Part shown: positions 8,047 to 16,970 of the stretch, piece by piece
Layout of the letters: every line of letters starts with the position of its first letter
Position numbering within the stretch: position 1 is the first letter of the stretch
NCBI RefSeq assembly: GCF_030814215.1
Contig: NZ_JAUSUT010000001.1
Location: 4,030,001-4,094,000 of the forward strand
DNA: 64,000 bases
DNA from: Amycolatopsis thermophila
GTDB taxonomy: Bacteria; Actinomycetota; Actinomycetes; Mycobacteriales; Pseudonocardiaceae
Direction of reading: 5' to 3'
Made by a program: the position numbers and the translations under genes
The notes under the pieces: model-generated
Databases searched by the model: none
What the model was told of the DNA's origin: nothing
Seen by the model: only the letters and a program-made list of their open reading frames with translations

Positions 8047-8807
8047 CCGGGCAAGCGCTCATCGACCACGGCCGCCTGCTGGACGTGCTGGGCATCGAGG
8101 TCGAGCTGCTCACCTCGACCGCCCGGTCGGTGCCTGCGGACACCCCGGTGCCGACCACGCCCGGTCTCACCACAGGTGAGGTGGTCCGGCACGTCGGCGG
8201 CGTCTACCGCGTCGCCACCGGCTGGATGACCGAAGGGCACCGCCCACGGGACTGGCAGGAGGACCCGGCCCCCGGCCAGAGCGGCGAGGAGTACCTGCGG
8301 GAGGGGCTGGCGGCGTTGCACCGCGAGCTCACCTCGCACGACTGGGACGATCACGCGGCCACGTGGTGGCCCGCCGACCGCACCTACGGGTTCTGGTGCC
8401 GCCGCATGGCGCACGAGACGACCGTGCACCGGATCGACGTCCAGCGCGCGGCGGACGTGATCGTCGACGAGGCCGGTGACGACGTGGCGATCGACGGTGT
8501 GGATGAGGTCCTGGCGTTGTGGTTCGCACAGCGCCTGCCGATGCTGGGGCTGTCCGGCACTTCGGCGGGAACGGTCGGGATCCGCACCGGCGGGCACAGC
8601 TGGATCGCACGGGCGGGGCCCGGCGAGACCCTCGCCCGGCGCTGCTCCGAGGAGGAGGCCGGCCGGGCCGACGGCACGGTCACCGGATCGCCCGTGGCGG
8701 TCTACGAGTGGCTGTGGGGCCGTCGCGGCCACGCGGGGGTCACCTGGGACGGCAGCGACGACGCGATCGGCCAGTTCTGGGCGCTGCTGCGCCTGGCGAC
8801 GCGGTAG
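8043..8807 (+). CDS. maleylpyruvate isomerase family mycothiol-dependent enzyme
   Basis: This 254-aa protein of the MDMPI/DinB-like fold has the usual metal-binding histidines: VVRHVGGVYR near residue 43 and MAHETTVHRIDVQRA near residue 121, which gives an HxxxH pair. The C-terminal half (WLWGRRG) is also typical. Most members are of unknown substrate and are assumed to use mycothiol, the actinobacterial thiol. The start overlaps the HEPN stop (ATGA), so it is probably translated from the same SOS-controlled message, which is unusual for this family. Confidence 0.85.
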   Translation: MTGQALIDHGRLLDVLGIEVELLTSTARSVPADTPVPTTPGLTTGEVVRHVGGVYRVATGWMTEGHRPRDWQEDPAPGQSGEEYLREGLAALHRELTSHDWDDHAATWWPADRTYGFWCRRMAHETTVHRIDVQRAADVIVDEAGDDVAIDGVDEVLALWFAQRLPMLGLSGTSAGTVGIRTGGHSWIARAGPGETLARRCSEEEAGRADGTVTGSPVAVYEWLWGRRGHAGVTWDGSDDAIGQFWALLRLATR

Positions 8808-8856
8808 GGGCGGAAAGTCCAGGACGTGGGGAAGCGTTGCTGGATATCGTCCCGTC

Positions 8857-9585
8857 ATGACGACGCGACTGGACAGCCTCGTGATCAACGCGAACCGGCC
8901 CCGGGAGCTGGCCGGCTTCTGGGCGGAGTTGCTGGGCTGGACGATCACGCGCGAGGTCCACGACGAGGTCCACGTCGATGCGCCCGGGGTCGACGGGCTG
9001 CTGCTCGTGTTCGGCACGGTCCCGGAGGTCAAGGAACCGGGCGTGAAGAACCGCGTGCACCTCGACCTGGCCAGCGCGTCCGCTGACGACCAGGCCGCCA
9101 CGGTGGAGCGGGCCCTGGCCCTGGGCGCGCGCGAGCGCGACATCGGCCAGGGCGCGGTCCCCTGGGTGGTCCTGGCCGATCCGGAGGGCAACGAGTTCTG
9201 CGTGCTGGAGCCCCGCGCGGCCTACACGACGACCGGGGCCGTCGCCGCGGTCGTGCTGGACGCCCGCGACCCGCTGGCGCTGGCGACGTTCTGGGCCGAG
9301 GCGACGGGGTGGCGGATCGGCAGCCGGCACCCGGAGATCGTCGGGTTGCGCGCGCCGACCGGGCGCGGGCCGTGGCTGGAGTTCCTGCGCAGCGCGGAGC
9401 CCAAGGATCGCAAGAACCGCCTGCACCTGGACGTGGCGCCGTTCGCGGACGGCGACACCGCGTCCGAGTCGGACCGGTTGTGCGGCCTCGGTGCGCGGCG
9501 CATCGACATCGGGCAGGGCGAGGTCAGCTGGGAGGTGCTGGCCGACCCGGAGGGCAACGAGTTCTGCGTGCTCTCGCCGCGGTGA
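8857..9585 (+). CDS. VOC family protein with two glyoxalase-like domains
   Basis: This 242-aa protein contains two tandem glyoxalase/VOC modules (about residues 3-118 and 124-240). Both end in the same block, GQG...WxVLADPEGNEFCVL, showing internal duplication. Such Glyoxalase_6-like proteins are common in Actinobacteria as putative dioxygenases, isomerases or binding proteins; no specific reaction can be assigned. It follows the isomerase-family gene by 49 bases and may share its transcript. Confidence 0.85.
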   Translation: MTTRLDSLVINANRPRELAGFWAELLGWTITREVHDEVHVDAPGVDGLLLVFGTVPEVKEPGVKNRVHLDLASASADDQAATVERALALGARERDIGQGAVPWVVLADPEGNEFCVLEPRAAYTTTGAVAAVVLDARDPLALATFWAEATGWRIGSRHPEIVGLRAPTGRGPWLEFLRSAEPKDRKNRLHLDVAPFADGDTASESDRLCGLGARRIDIGQGEVSWEVLADPEGNEFCVLSPR

Positions 9586-9679
9586 GTGTTTCGGCTCCGT
9601 TGCGGGTGCGGCGCGGGCGCTGACACGGGTGATACACATCCGTCCACGACCGGCAACACACGTGCGCGATCGTGGCCGG

Positions 9680-10774
9680 ATGGAGATTCGCACCCGAAGA
9701 ACGCTTCCGGTGGTCGTGGATGAGACGGCGCTCGCCGTCTGGCGGGTCCGCATCCGGATGGAGGACCGCCCGGGCGCGCTCGCCCGCATCGCGATCCGGA
9801 TGGCCGATCTGGAGTGCAACATCCTGGGGTTGACGGTGCTCCCGGTGCCGGGCGGTGTGCTCGACGAGATCGTGATCCGGCCGGCGACCGGGTTGACCAA
9901 GGACCAGCTGGTGACGGCGATCCAGGCCGAGGGGTGTGAGTGCAGCTGCCTCGCGGGCGTGGACATGAGTTCGCTGGTCGACGCCTCCGCAGCGGTGCTG
10001 ACCGCGGCCGGCCGCGCGGTCGACGACCCGGCGCGCCGCGCCGAGGTGCTGCGCGAGGTGCTGACCGCCGACCTCGTGACGGTGGTGCCGCTGGCGGAGG
10101 CCAACCCGGCGCGGGTCGAGGGCGGTCACCGGGCGGTGTTCGCGGTCGGCGAGGACAGCGCGTTGGTGGCCCGTCGCCGGTGGGCGCCGTTCGTGCAGCT
10201 GGAACTGGCTCGTGCGGAGGCGCTGCTGGGGCTGATCGAGCGGTCGCGGCGCAACGTGTCCGCCCCGGCGGCGGCGACGTGTGCGGACGGCGCGGCGATC
10301 GTGCTGCGCGAGGGCAAGCCCGCTGACGCCGAGGCGGTGTCCGCGATGCACGCCCGATGCTCGTCGAACACGCTCTTCGCGCGCTACCACACCGGCATGA
10401 GCAGGATGCCGCGCCGCTGGCTGCACCGGCTGCTGGTGCCGCCGCGGGGGATGAGCCTGCTCGCGGTGTGCGGGCGCGAGGTCGTCGGGCTGGGACAGCT
10501 GATTCCGGGCCCGGCCGGCGAGATCGCCGAGGTGTCGCTGCTCGTCGAGGACGCTTGGCAGCGCAACGGCGTAGGCACCGCGCTGATGGCGCGCGTGGCG
10601 GAAATCGCGGCGGCGGGCGGATGCCGCCGGCTGGTGGCGGTGTCACTGCCCGGGCGGGACGCGATCTACCGGACCGCGCTGTGCGCGGGGCTGGCGCCGG
10701 ATCCGCCGGAGGAGGAGGGCCTCCTGCGGATCGACCTGCACCGCGCGGAGCCCCGCGTGCTGAGCGAGCTGTGA
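9680..10774 (+). CDS. ACT domain-GNAT fusion, putative amino-acid-regulated protein lysine acetyltransferase
   Basis: This 364-aa protein starts with an ACT domain (about residues 20-95; RIRMEDRPGALARIAIRMADLECNI) and ends with a GNAT domain (about 205-360; VEDAWQRNGVGTALM as acetyl-CoA loop). This order is known from actinobacterial protein acetyltransferases that are switched by free amino acids such as Asn, Cys or Arg bound to the ACT part. The middle 100 residues link the two without a known domain. The ligand here is unknown. The gene is followed by a gene-free region full of tandem repeats. Confidence 0.82.
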   Translation: MEIRTRRTLPVVVDETALAVWRVRIRMEDRPGALARIAIRMADLECNILGLTVLPVPGGVLDEIVIRPATGLTKDQLVTAIQAEGCECSCLAGVDMSSLVDASAAVLTAAGRAVDDPARRAEVLREVLTADLVTVVPLAEANPARVEGGHRAVFAVGEDSALVARRRWAPFVQLELARAEALLGLIERSRRNVSAPAAATCADGAAIVLREGKPADAEAVSAMHARCSSNTLFARYHTGMSRMPRRWLHRLLVPPRGMSLLAVCGREVVGLGQLIPGPAGEIAEVSLLVEDAWQRNGVGTALMARVAEIAAAGGCRRLVAVSLPGRDAIYRTALCAGLAPDPPEEEGLLRIDLHRAEPRVLSEL

Positions 10775-10866
10775 CGGCTGCGCTCCCGGAGCGGCCGGCG
10801 GTGGTGGGAAAGCCCGATTTGCCGGGGCGGCCGCTGCGGTGGGGCGCGGGGCGTGCTGGTGGGGGC

Positions 10867-11247
10867 GGTGGGTTGCGGGTGCCGGGCCGGCTGGAGGGGA
10901 TGGTGGGTTGCGGGTGCCGGGCCAGCCGGTGGGGTCGGTGGGTTGCCGGTGCCGGACCAGCTGGAGGGGATGGGTGGCTTGCGCGTGCGTGGGTAGCTGG
11001 TGGGGGTGGTGGGTCGCGGGTGCCGGGCCAGCCGATCGGGGCGGTGGGTTGCCCGTGCGGGCCAACCGGTGGGGCGATGGGTTGCCGGCGCCGGGCCAGC
11101 CGATGGGGGTGGTGGATTGCGGGTGCCGGGCCAGCCGGTGGGGGACGGCGGGTTGCTCGTGCGGGCCCAGCCGGTAGGGCGATGGGTTACCGTGCCGGGC
11201 CAGCTGGAGGGGTCGATGGGTGGCGGGTGCGGGCCAGCCGGTGGGGC
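10867..11247. repeat. imperfect tandem array, about 11 copies of a 35-bp unit
   Basis: Successive units begin GGTGGGTTGC or GATGGGTTGC and carry a GCCGGGCCAGCCGGTGGGG-like second half. Unit lengths vary from 33 to 36 bases, so the array cannot keep one reading frame. Copies are adjacent with no unique spacers, so this is not a CRISPR array. Degenerate units may extend a little on either side. Confidence 0.75.
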
Positions 11248-11433
11248 GATGGGGGCAGATCCCGCTCGGGGGCCAGTGGGCCAGGCGAGCCGGGTCGGTC
11301 GGCGGAGGTCGCTGTGCTCGCGCAGGCGGTCCAGCGGAAGGGCTCTGCGTCGGCCGCAGGTGAGTTGCCGTCCGCGGGGCGGCCTTCTCCACTCCGTCGG
11401 AGTGAGGGGTCGTCACCGAGCGGTGTGTGCCAC

Positions 11434-11609
11434 CACGGTCGAGGCCTCCGCCGCGGTCGACGCCCTCATCGCGGACGAATCCACCCATCGCCGTCGAAGC
11501 TCCACTGCGCTCGAAGCCCACTGCGGTCGAGGCCCACTGCGGTCGAAACCTCCGCCGCGGTCGAATCCGCCCATCGCACTCGAAGCCCCAATGCAGTCGA
11601 AGCCCCATC
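11434..11609. repeat. tandem array of ten 16-18-bp units
   Basis: Ten adjacent units share a core GCGGTCGAAGCCC; eight are 18 bases and two are 16. Examples are TGCGGTCGAGGCCCAC and TGCAGTCGAAGCCCCATC. The unit is unrelated to the 35-bp repeat nearby. The array ends 39 bases before the deformylase stop. Confidence 0.7.
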
Positions 11610-11647
11610 GCGGGGCGGAGCCTCCACGGCGGCTGGAGGGAGCCGCG

Positions 11648-12148
11648 TCAGCGGGACCAGAACCAGTCCTTCTCCCGGGCCTGCTTGAGCGCCTCGCGTT
11701 TGCGCTCCTTCTCCAGGCGGTCCAGGTACAGCATGCCGTCGAGGTGGTCGGTCTCGTGCTGGAGGCACTGCGCCAGCACGCCCTCGCCCTCGACGGTGAC
11801 CGGCTCGTTGTGCAGGTCCACTCCGCGCACCACCGCGCGCTTGGCCCGGCGGGTCGGGAACCACAGCTCCGGCACGGACAGGCAGCCCTCGTTGATCTCG
11901 TGCGTCTCCTCGGACAGCTCGACGATCTCCGGGTTGATCACGTACCCGAACAGGTTGTCCACCTCGTAGCTGAACACCCGCAGGCTCACGCCGATCTGCG
12001 GCGCCGCCAGCCCGGCGCGCCCCGCCGGCCGCACGGTGTCCAGCAGGTCGGTCACCAGCCGCTCCAGTGCAGTGTCGAACTTGGTCACGGGGTCGCAGAC
12101 CGTCTTGAGCACCGGGTCGCCGAAGTACCGCAGCTCCCGCAACGCCAT
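11648..12148 (-). CDS. def: peptide deformylase
   Basis: This 166-aa metalloenzyme removes the formyl group from new polypeptides at the ribosome. All three motifs are intact: GLAAPQIG (46-53), EGCLS (87-91, metal ligand Cys89) and QHETDH (130-135, ligands His131 and His135 and catalytic Glu132). The Arg/Lys-rich C-terminal tail is common in actinobacterial forms. It stands alone, downstream of the divergent end of lhr. Confidence 0.96.
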   Translation of the reverse strand: MALRELRYFGDPVLKTVCDPVTKFDTALERLVTDLLDTVRPAGRAGLAAPQIGVSLRVFSYEVDNLFGYVINPEIVELSEETHEINEGCLSVPELWFPTRRAKRAVVRGVDLHNEPVTVEGEGVLAQCLQHETDHLDGMLYLDRLEKERKREALKQAREKDWFWSR

Positions 12149-12227
12149 CGGGTCGTCCTCTCACTCGTTCGGGCTACGAAGAGTAAATCGTGTTCGCCCG
12201 CGGTGAGCCAACGGAGGGGAGGTGATC

Positions 12228-15200
12228 TCAAGCTCTCAACCGCAGCCCCTTCGGTGTCGCGCGGAACCCGGCGTCGCGGAGCACGTCGGCCAGCGCCGAG
12301 GTCAGGGCCTGCTCCCCGTCGGCCCGCTGCACCGCCAGCTGACCCAGCCAGCCCTCCCGGACGGCGCGCGACAGGGCGTGCGCGGCGGCCTTCAGCGCCG
12401 GCTCGTCCTCGGTGAACGACAGCAGCGACCGCCCGCCCCGTTCGACATACAGCGCCGGCACCCCGTTCACGAGCACCACCAGCGCACCGGCCTTGCGCGC
12501 GGGCCGGTGCTTGGTGTCGCCCAGGGCGGCCGGCCAGGACAGCGCCGCGCCGTACGGCTGTGCCGGATCGGTCGCCGCGAGCACGACCGCGTCCGCCATC
12601 GGGTCTCCCCGGCGGGTCCCGCCCGGATCCGACAGCGCCCGCAACCGGTCCACCGCGCCACGCGCGGCGAACTGCGCCGCGCCCAGGCCCTCCACGACGT
12701 AGCCGCGGATCACCTGCCCCGAGTCCTCCATCGCGCGCAGCACCTTGTAGATCCCGGAGAACCCGCCGGTGACCCGCTCGGTCTCCAGCGCACCTCGCGT
12801 GAGCACACCGTGCCGCTCCAGGAAGGCCTCCGTCCGCGCGTGCGTGCGGCGCGTCGGATCGGACTCGCGCAACGGCGTCAGCGCCCACCGGCCCGCCACC
12901 GTCGGCGGACCGGTGCGCGAGGGCATCGCCGGACGGCCCGCGCGCATCCGCCCGTACCGGCTGCGCGGCGTCGCCTGTCGCGGCTTGTGGGCCGCGCCCT
13001 TGCCCGACACGAGCGCCCGCAGCGGCGCCAGCGTGTCGCCGGTAACCGTGCCGGCCCACACCAGATCCCACAGCGCGCCCACCACGTCCGCGTCGTTCGG
13101 CGCGCTGTCCACCAGCGGTGTCACCCGGTCGACCAGCTGGCGGAAGAACAGTGCGCCGCCCTCCAGCGCGGAGAGGATGGCCTCGTGCAGCGGGCTCGTC
13201 GGCGCCTCTTCGTCGATCTCCGGCAGCAGCAGATCCGCCACGTCCGCGGGCGCGAGCGACACCCAGCCGTCGCCCCCGGCCAGCGCTCCCGCACCGCACC
13301 AGACGACCTCTCCCGCGGTCATCAGCTCGTCCATCAGGGCCGGGTAGTAGCCCGGCAGCCGGCTCGGCAGGATGAGCGACTCCAGGGCGCTCGCCGGCAG
13401 CGGCGCGCCCGCCAGCTGCTCGACCACCGACAGCACGTCGTCGACGCTCGGTGCGGCCCGCATCCGCGCGCCGATCCCGTGCCACGACGGCAGGAACCGG
13501 CCCAGCGCGGCGGGCTCCACGGGTTCGACCTCGGCCCGCAGTCGTGCCAGCGACGCCCGCCGCAACCGCCGCAGCACCGCCGCGTCGCAGTACTCCGTGC
13601 CCGCGCCGTGCGTCTCCGGATGCCCGACCGGGCGCAGCTCGCCCCGCACCAGGCGCCCCTCGGCCGTGAGCCGGTCGAGCACCCCCGTCACCACGGCGGG
13701 GCCGAGCCCGAACCGGCTCGCCGCCTCCTGCGCCGAGAACGGACCGCGCGAGCGGGCGTAGCGGGACAGCAGGTCACCGAGCGGGTCGGCCACCGGCTCG
13801 GTGAACGCCTCCGGCACCCCGATCGGCAGCGCCACGCCGAGCGCGTCCCGCACCCGTCCCGCGTCCTCAATGGACAGATTGCGGTCGTCGCCCGCGATCC
13901 GCACCCGGATCACCCGGCGCTGCGCGATCAGCTCGTCCAGCCACTCCGGCCGAACCCCGCGCGCCGCGGCCTCCTCATCGGACAGATCACCCAGGAACCG
14001 CAACAGGTCCGCGGCCTCCTCGGCGTTGCGCGCGTGCCGGTCCGGTTCGAGCCGCTGCAGCGACCGCTCGACCTCGTCGACCACCTCGGCGTCCAGCAGC
14101 TCCCGGATCGCCTCGGTGCCCAGCAGTTCGGCCAGCAGGGTGGAGTCCAGCGACAGGGCCGCCGCGCGGCGCTCGGCCAGTGGAGCGTCCGTCTCGTACA
14201 GGAACATGCCGACGTAACCGAACATCAGGCTGCGCGCGAACGGGGACGGCGACGGGGTCTCGACCTCGGCGACCTTCACCCGCCGGGCCCGCACGTCGGC
14301 CATCAGCTCGCGCAGGCCGCCGACGTCGTAGACGTCCTGCAGGCACTCCCGCATCGCCTCCAGCACCACCGGGAACCGCTCGTACTTGGCGGCCACCGAC
14401 AGCAGTTGCGAGGCGCGCTGACGCTGCTGCCACAACGGGGTGCGCCGCCGCGGATCGCGCCGCGGCAGCAGCAGCGACCGCGCCGCGCACTCCCGGAACC
14501 GTGCGGCGAACAGGGCCGAGCCGCCGACCTCGGCGACGATGATCTGCTCGACCTCCTCCGGGTCGATCAACACGTCGTCGGTGCCGACCGTCACCTCGGC
14601 GCCGTCGCTGTCCAGCGCCTCCGGCAGGCGCAGCACGATGCCGTCGTCGGAGTGCATCACCTGCGCGTCCACGCCGCGCTGCTCGCGCAGCCGGGCCGCG
14701 ATCGCCAGCGCCCACGGCGCGTTGACCTGCGCCCCGAACGGCGAGTGCAGCACCACCCGCCAGTCGCCCAGCTCGTCGCGGAAGCGTTCGAGCAGGATCG
14801 TCCGGTCGTTGGGCACGTGCCGGGTCGCCGAACGCTGCTCGGCCAGGTAGGTCAGCAGGTTGTCGCACGCCAGCTCGTCCAGCCCGGCCCGCTGCGCTCG
14901 CGCCCGTGCCTTCTCGTCGTCCGAACTGGACAGTTCACGGACGAACGCGCCCAGCGCCCGGCCCAGTTCCAGCGGACGGCCCGGCGCGTCGCCCTTCCAG
15001 AACGGCATCCGCGCCGGCTCGCCCGGCGCCGGGACGACGATGACCCGGTCGTGCGTGATGTCGGTGATCCGCCACGACGACGTGCCGAGCAGGATCGTGT
15101 CGCCCACCCGCGACTCGTAGACCATCTCCTCGTCCAGCTCACCGACCCGGGACCCCGGGCTGCCGTCGCTGCCCGGCGTCATCACTGTGAACAGCCCGCG

Positions 15201-16859
15201 GTCGGGGATCGTGCCGCCGGAGGTGACCGCGAGCCGCTGCGAACCCGGACGGCCGCGCAGCTCGCCCGACACGCGGTCCCACGTGATGCGCGGGCGCAGC
15301 TCGCCGAACTCCTCGCTCGGGTACCGCCCGGCCAGCATGTCCAGCACGGCCAGCAGCGCGTCGTCCGGCAGCGCGGTGAACGGCGCCGCCCGGCGGACCG
15401 TCGCCGCCAGGTCCTCCACCGACCACGGCTCCAGCGCCACCATCGACACCACGTGCTGCGCCAGCACGTCCAGTGGGTTGCGCGGGTAGCGGACCGCCTC
15501 GATCGCGCCCGCCGTCATCCGTTCCGACACCACCGCGCACGACACCAGGTCGCCCCGGAACTTCGGGAACATCACCCCCGTCGACACGGCTCCGACGTGG
15601 TGCCCGGCGCGGCCCACGCGCTGCAGACCGGACGCGACCGTCGGCGGGGCCTCGATCTGCACCACCAGGTCGACCGCGCCCATGTCGATGCCCAGCTCCA
15701 GCGACGACGTCGCGACCACGCACGGCAGCTGCCCGGACTTCAGCTCCTCCTCGACCCGGGTGCGCTGCTCGCGCGACATCGAACCGTGGTGCGCCTTCGC
15801 CACCGTGGCCTCGGCGCCGGTGGTGAGGCCGGACTCGCCGATGGCCTCGGCCGGGAACCGCTGCTCGGCGGTCAGCTCGGTCTGCTCGGCCGCCAGCTCG
15901 TTGAGCCGGGCCGTCATCCGCTCGGCCAGCCGCCGCGAGTTGGCGAACACGATGGTGGACCGGTGCTGCCGGATCAGCTCCAGCACGCGCTGTTCGACCG
16001 ACGGCCAGATGGAGGGCCGCCGGACCGCCGCGCCCCCGATCTCCTCCTGCGTGCCGATACCGCCCTCCGAGGGCAGCATCGCGTCCAGCCGCTCCAGCGG
16101 GCTCGGCGCGGGCGCGTCCAGGTTCGCCATGTCCTCGACCGGGACCTCGACGCGCACCTCGATCGTCTTCGCCGTCTTCGGCTGCACCACCCGCACCGGG
16201 CGGCCGCCGGTGAGGAACGAACTGACCTCGTCGACCGGGCGCACCGTGGCGGACAGACCGATGCGCTGCGCCGGCTTCGGCAGCAACGCGTCCAGCCGCT
16301 CCAGCGACAGCGCCAGGTGCGCGCCACGCTTGCCGCCGGCCACGGCGTGCACCTCGTCGAGGATCACCGTCTCGACCCCGCGCAGGGATTCGCGCGCCGA
16401 GGAGGTGAGGATGAGGAACAGCGACTCCGGTGTGGTCACCAGGATGTCCGGCGGGGTCTTGAGGAACGTGCGGCGCTCGGCGGGGGAGGTGTCGCCGGTG
16501 CGCATGCCCACGGTGATGTCCGGCGGGGTCTGCCCGAGGCGGTGGCTGGCCTGCCGGATGCCGGCCAGCGGGGCCCGCAGGTTGCGCTGCACGTCGACCG
16601 CCAGCGCCTTCAGCGGCGAGACGTATAGGACCCGGCAGCGGCGCTGCGCGTCGGCCGCCGGAGGTTCGACCGCCAGCCGGTCCAGCGCCCACAGGAACGC
16701 GGCGAGGGTCTTGCCCGAGCCGGTGGGCGCCACGACCAGCGCGTGCTCGCCCGCCTGCGCCGCGCGCCACGCACCCTCCTGCGCCTGGGTGGGCGCGGCG
16801 AAGGCACCCGCGAACCAGTCGCGGGTGGCGGGCGAGAACTGCTCGAGCACTGCGGTCAC
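12228..16859 (-). CDS. lhr: ATP-dependent helicase Lhr
   Basis: This 1543-aa large helicase-related protein is close to the usual actinobacterial length. The N-terminal part has superfamily 2 motifs: the Q-motif region AFAAPTQAQEGAW, Walker A APTGSGKT (near 45), DEVH in VILDEVHAVAG, SAT, and QRVGRAGH (motif VI). The long C-terminal part (from about residue 870) is the Lhr-specific extension. Lhr is a 3'-5' translocating DNA-repair helicase active on DNA-RNA duplexes. A GTG start before TAVLEQFSP was chosen because the upstream extension has no conserved sequence. It is divergent from the Hsp70-like gene. Confidence 0.94.
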   Translation of the reverse strand: MTAVLEQFSPATRDWFAGAFAAPTQAQEGAWRAAQAGEHALVVAPTGSGKTLAAFLWALDRLAVEPPAADAQRRCRVLYVSPLKALAVDVQRNLRAPLAGIRQASHRLGQTPPDITVGMRTGDTSPAERRTFLKTPPDILVTTPESLFLILTSSARESLRGVETVILDEVHAVAGGKRGAHLALSLERLDALLPKPAQRIGLSATVRPVDEVSSFLTGGRPVRVVQPKTAKTIEVRVEVPVEDMANLDAPAPSPLERLDAMLPSEGGIGTQEEIGGAAVRRPSIWPSVEQRVLELIRQHRSTIVFANSRRLAERMTARLNELAAEQTELTAEQRFPAEAIGESGLTTGAEATVAKAHHGSMSREQRTRVEEELKSGQLPCVVATSSLELGIDMGAVDLVVQIEAPPTVASGLQRVGRAGHHVGAVSTGVMFPKFRGDLVSCAVVSERMTAGAIEAVRYPRNPLDVLAQHVVSMVALEPWSVEDLAATVRRAAPFTALPDDALLAVLDMLAGRYPSEEFGELRPRITWDRVSGELRGRPGSQRLAVTSGGTIPDRGLFTVMTPGSDGSPGSRVGELDEEMVYESRVGDTILLGTSSWRITDITHDRVIVVPAPGEPARMPFWKGDAPGRPLELGRALGAFVRELSSSDDEKARARAQRAGLDELACDNLLTYLAEQRSATRHVPNDRTILLERFRDELGDWRVVLHSPFGAQVNAPWALAIAARLREQRGVDAQVMHSDDGIVLRLPEALDSDGAEVTVGTDDVLIDPEEVEQIIVAEVGGSALFAARFRECAARSLLLPRRDPRRRTPLWQQRQRASQLLSVAAKYERFPVVLEAMRECLQDVYDVGGLRELMADVRARRVKVAEVETPSPSPFARSLMFGYVGMFLYETDAPLAERRAAALSLDSTLLAELLGTEAIRELLDAEVVDEVERSLQRLEPDRHARNAEEAADLLRFLGDLSDEEAAARGVRPEWLDELIAQRRVIRVRIAGDDRNLSIEDAGRVRDALGVALPIGVPEAFTEPVADPLGDLLSRYARSRGPFSAQEAASRFGLGPAVVTGVLDRLTAEGRLVRGELRPVGHPETHGAGTEYCDAAVLRRLRRASLARLRAEVEPVEPAALGRFLPSWHGIGARMRAAPSVDDVLSVVEQLAGAPLPASALESLILPSRLPGYYPALMDELMTAGEVVWCGAGALAGGDGWVSLAPADVADLLLPEIDEEAPTSPLHEAILSALEGGALFFRQLVDRVTPLVDSAPNDADVVGALWDLVWAGTVTGDTLAPLRALVSGKGAAHKPRQATPRSRYGRMRAGRPAMPSRTGPPTVAGRWALTPLRESDPTRRTHARTEAFLERHGVLTRGALETERVTGGFSGIYKVLRAMEDSGQVIRGYVVEGLGAAQFAARGAVDRLRALSDPGGTRRGDPMADAVVLAATDPAQPYGAALSWPAALGDTKHRPARKAGALVVLVNGVPALYVERGGRSLLSFTEDEPALKAAAHALSRAVREGWLGQLAVQRADGEQALTSALADVLRDAGFRATPKGLRLRA

Positions 16860-16970
16860 GCAACCATGATGACCGGGGGGTACGACAATTTCTCGCGGGT
16901 GCGCACGCGGGGCACCGGCGAGCGTGGCAGCATCACGTCCTGACCTGGGTGGTTCGTGAGGGGAAGAGCT

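Larger units (their letters stand above)
10775..11647. other. 873-base gene-free region with two tandem repeat arrays
   Basis: The acetyltransferase (+) and peptide deformylase (-) converge on this region. Long frames on both strands are repeat-encoded and show no domain. It holds an approximately 35-bp array, a hairpin CACTCC-GTC-GGAGTG (11390-11404) and an 18-bp array. Nothing else is recognisable. Confidence 0.8.

Noticed and set aside
10867-11609. CRISPR array
   Set aside because: The repeats are contiguous without unique spacers and no cas gene is in the window.
10357-11688. Glycine-rich 443-codon frame and the opposing 321-codon frame at 10643-11608
   Set aside because: They arise from the acetyltransferase shadow plus tandem repeats; unit lengths of 33-36 bases break any stable repeat protein.
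12222-16628. 1468-codon open frame on the plus strand
   Set aside because: It is antisense to lhr, is rich in Arg, His, Gln and Pro as expected for a GC-rich shadow frame, and has no domain or start signal.
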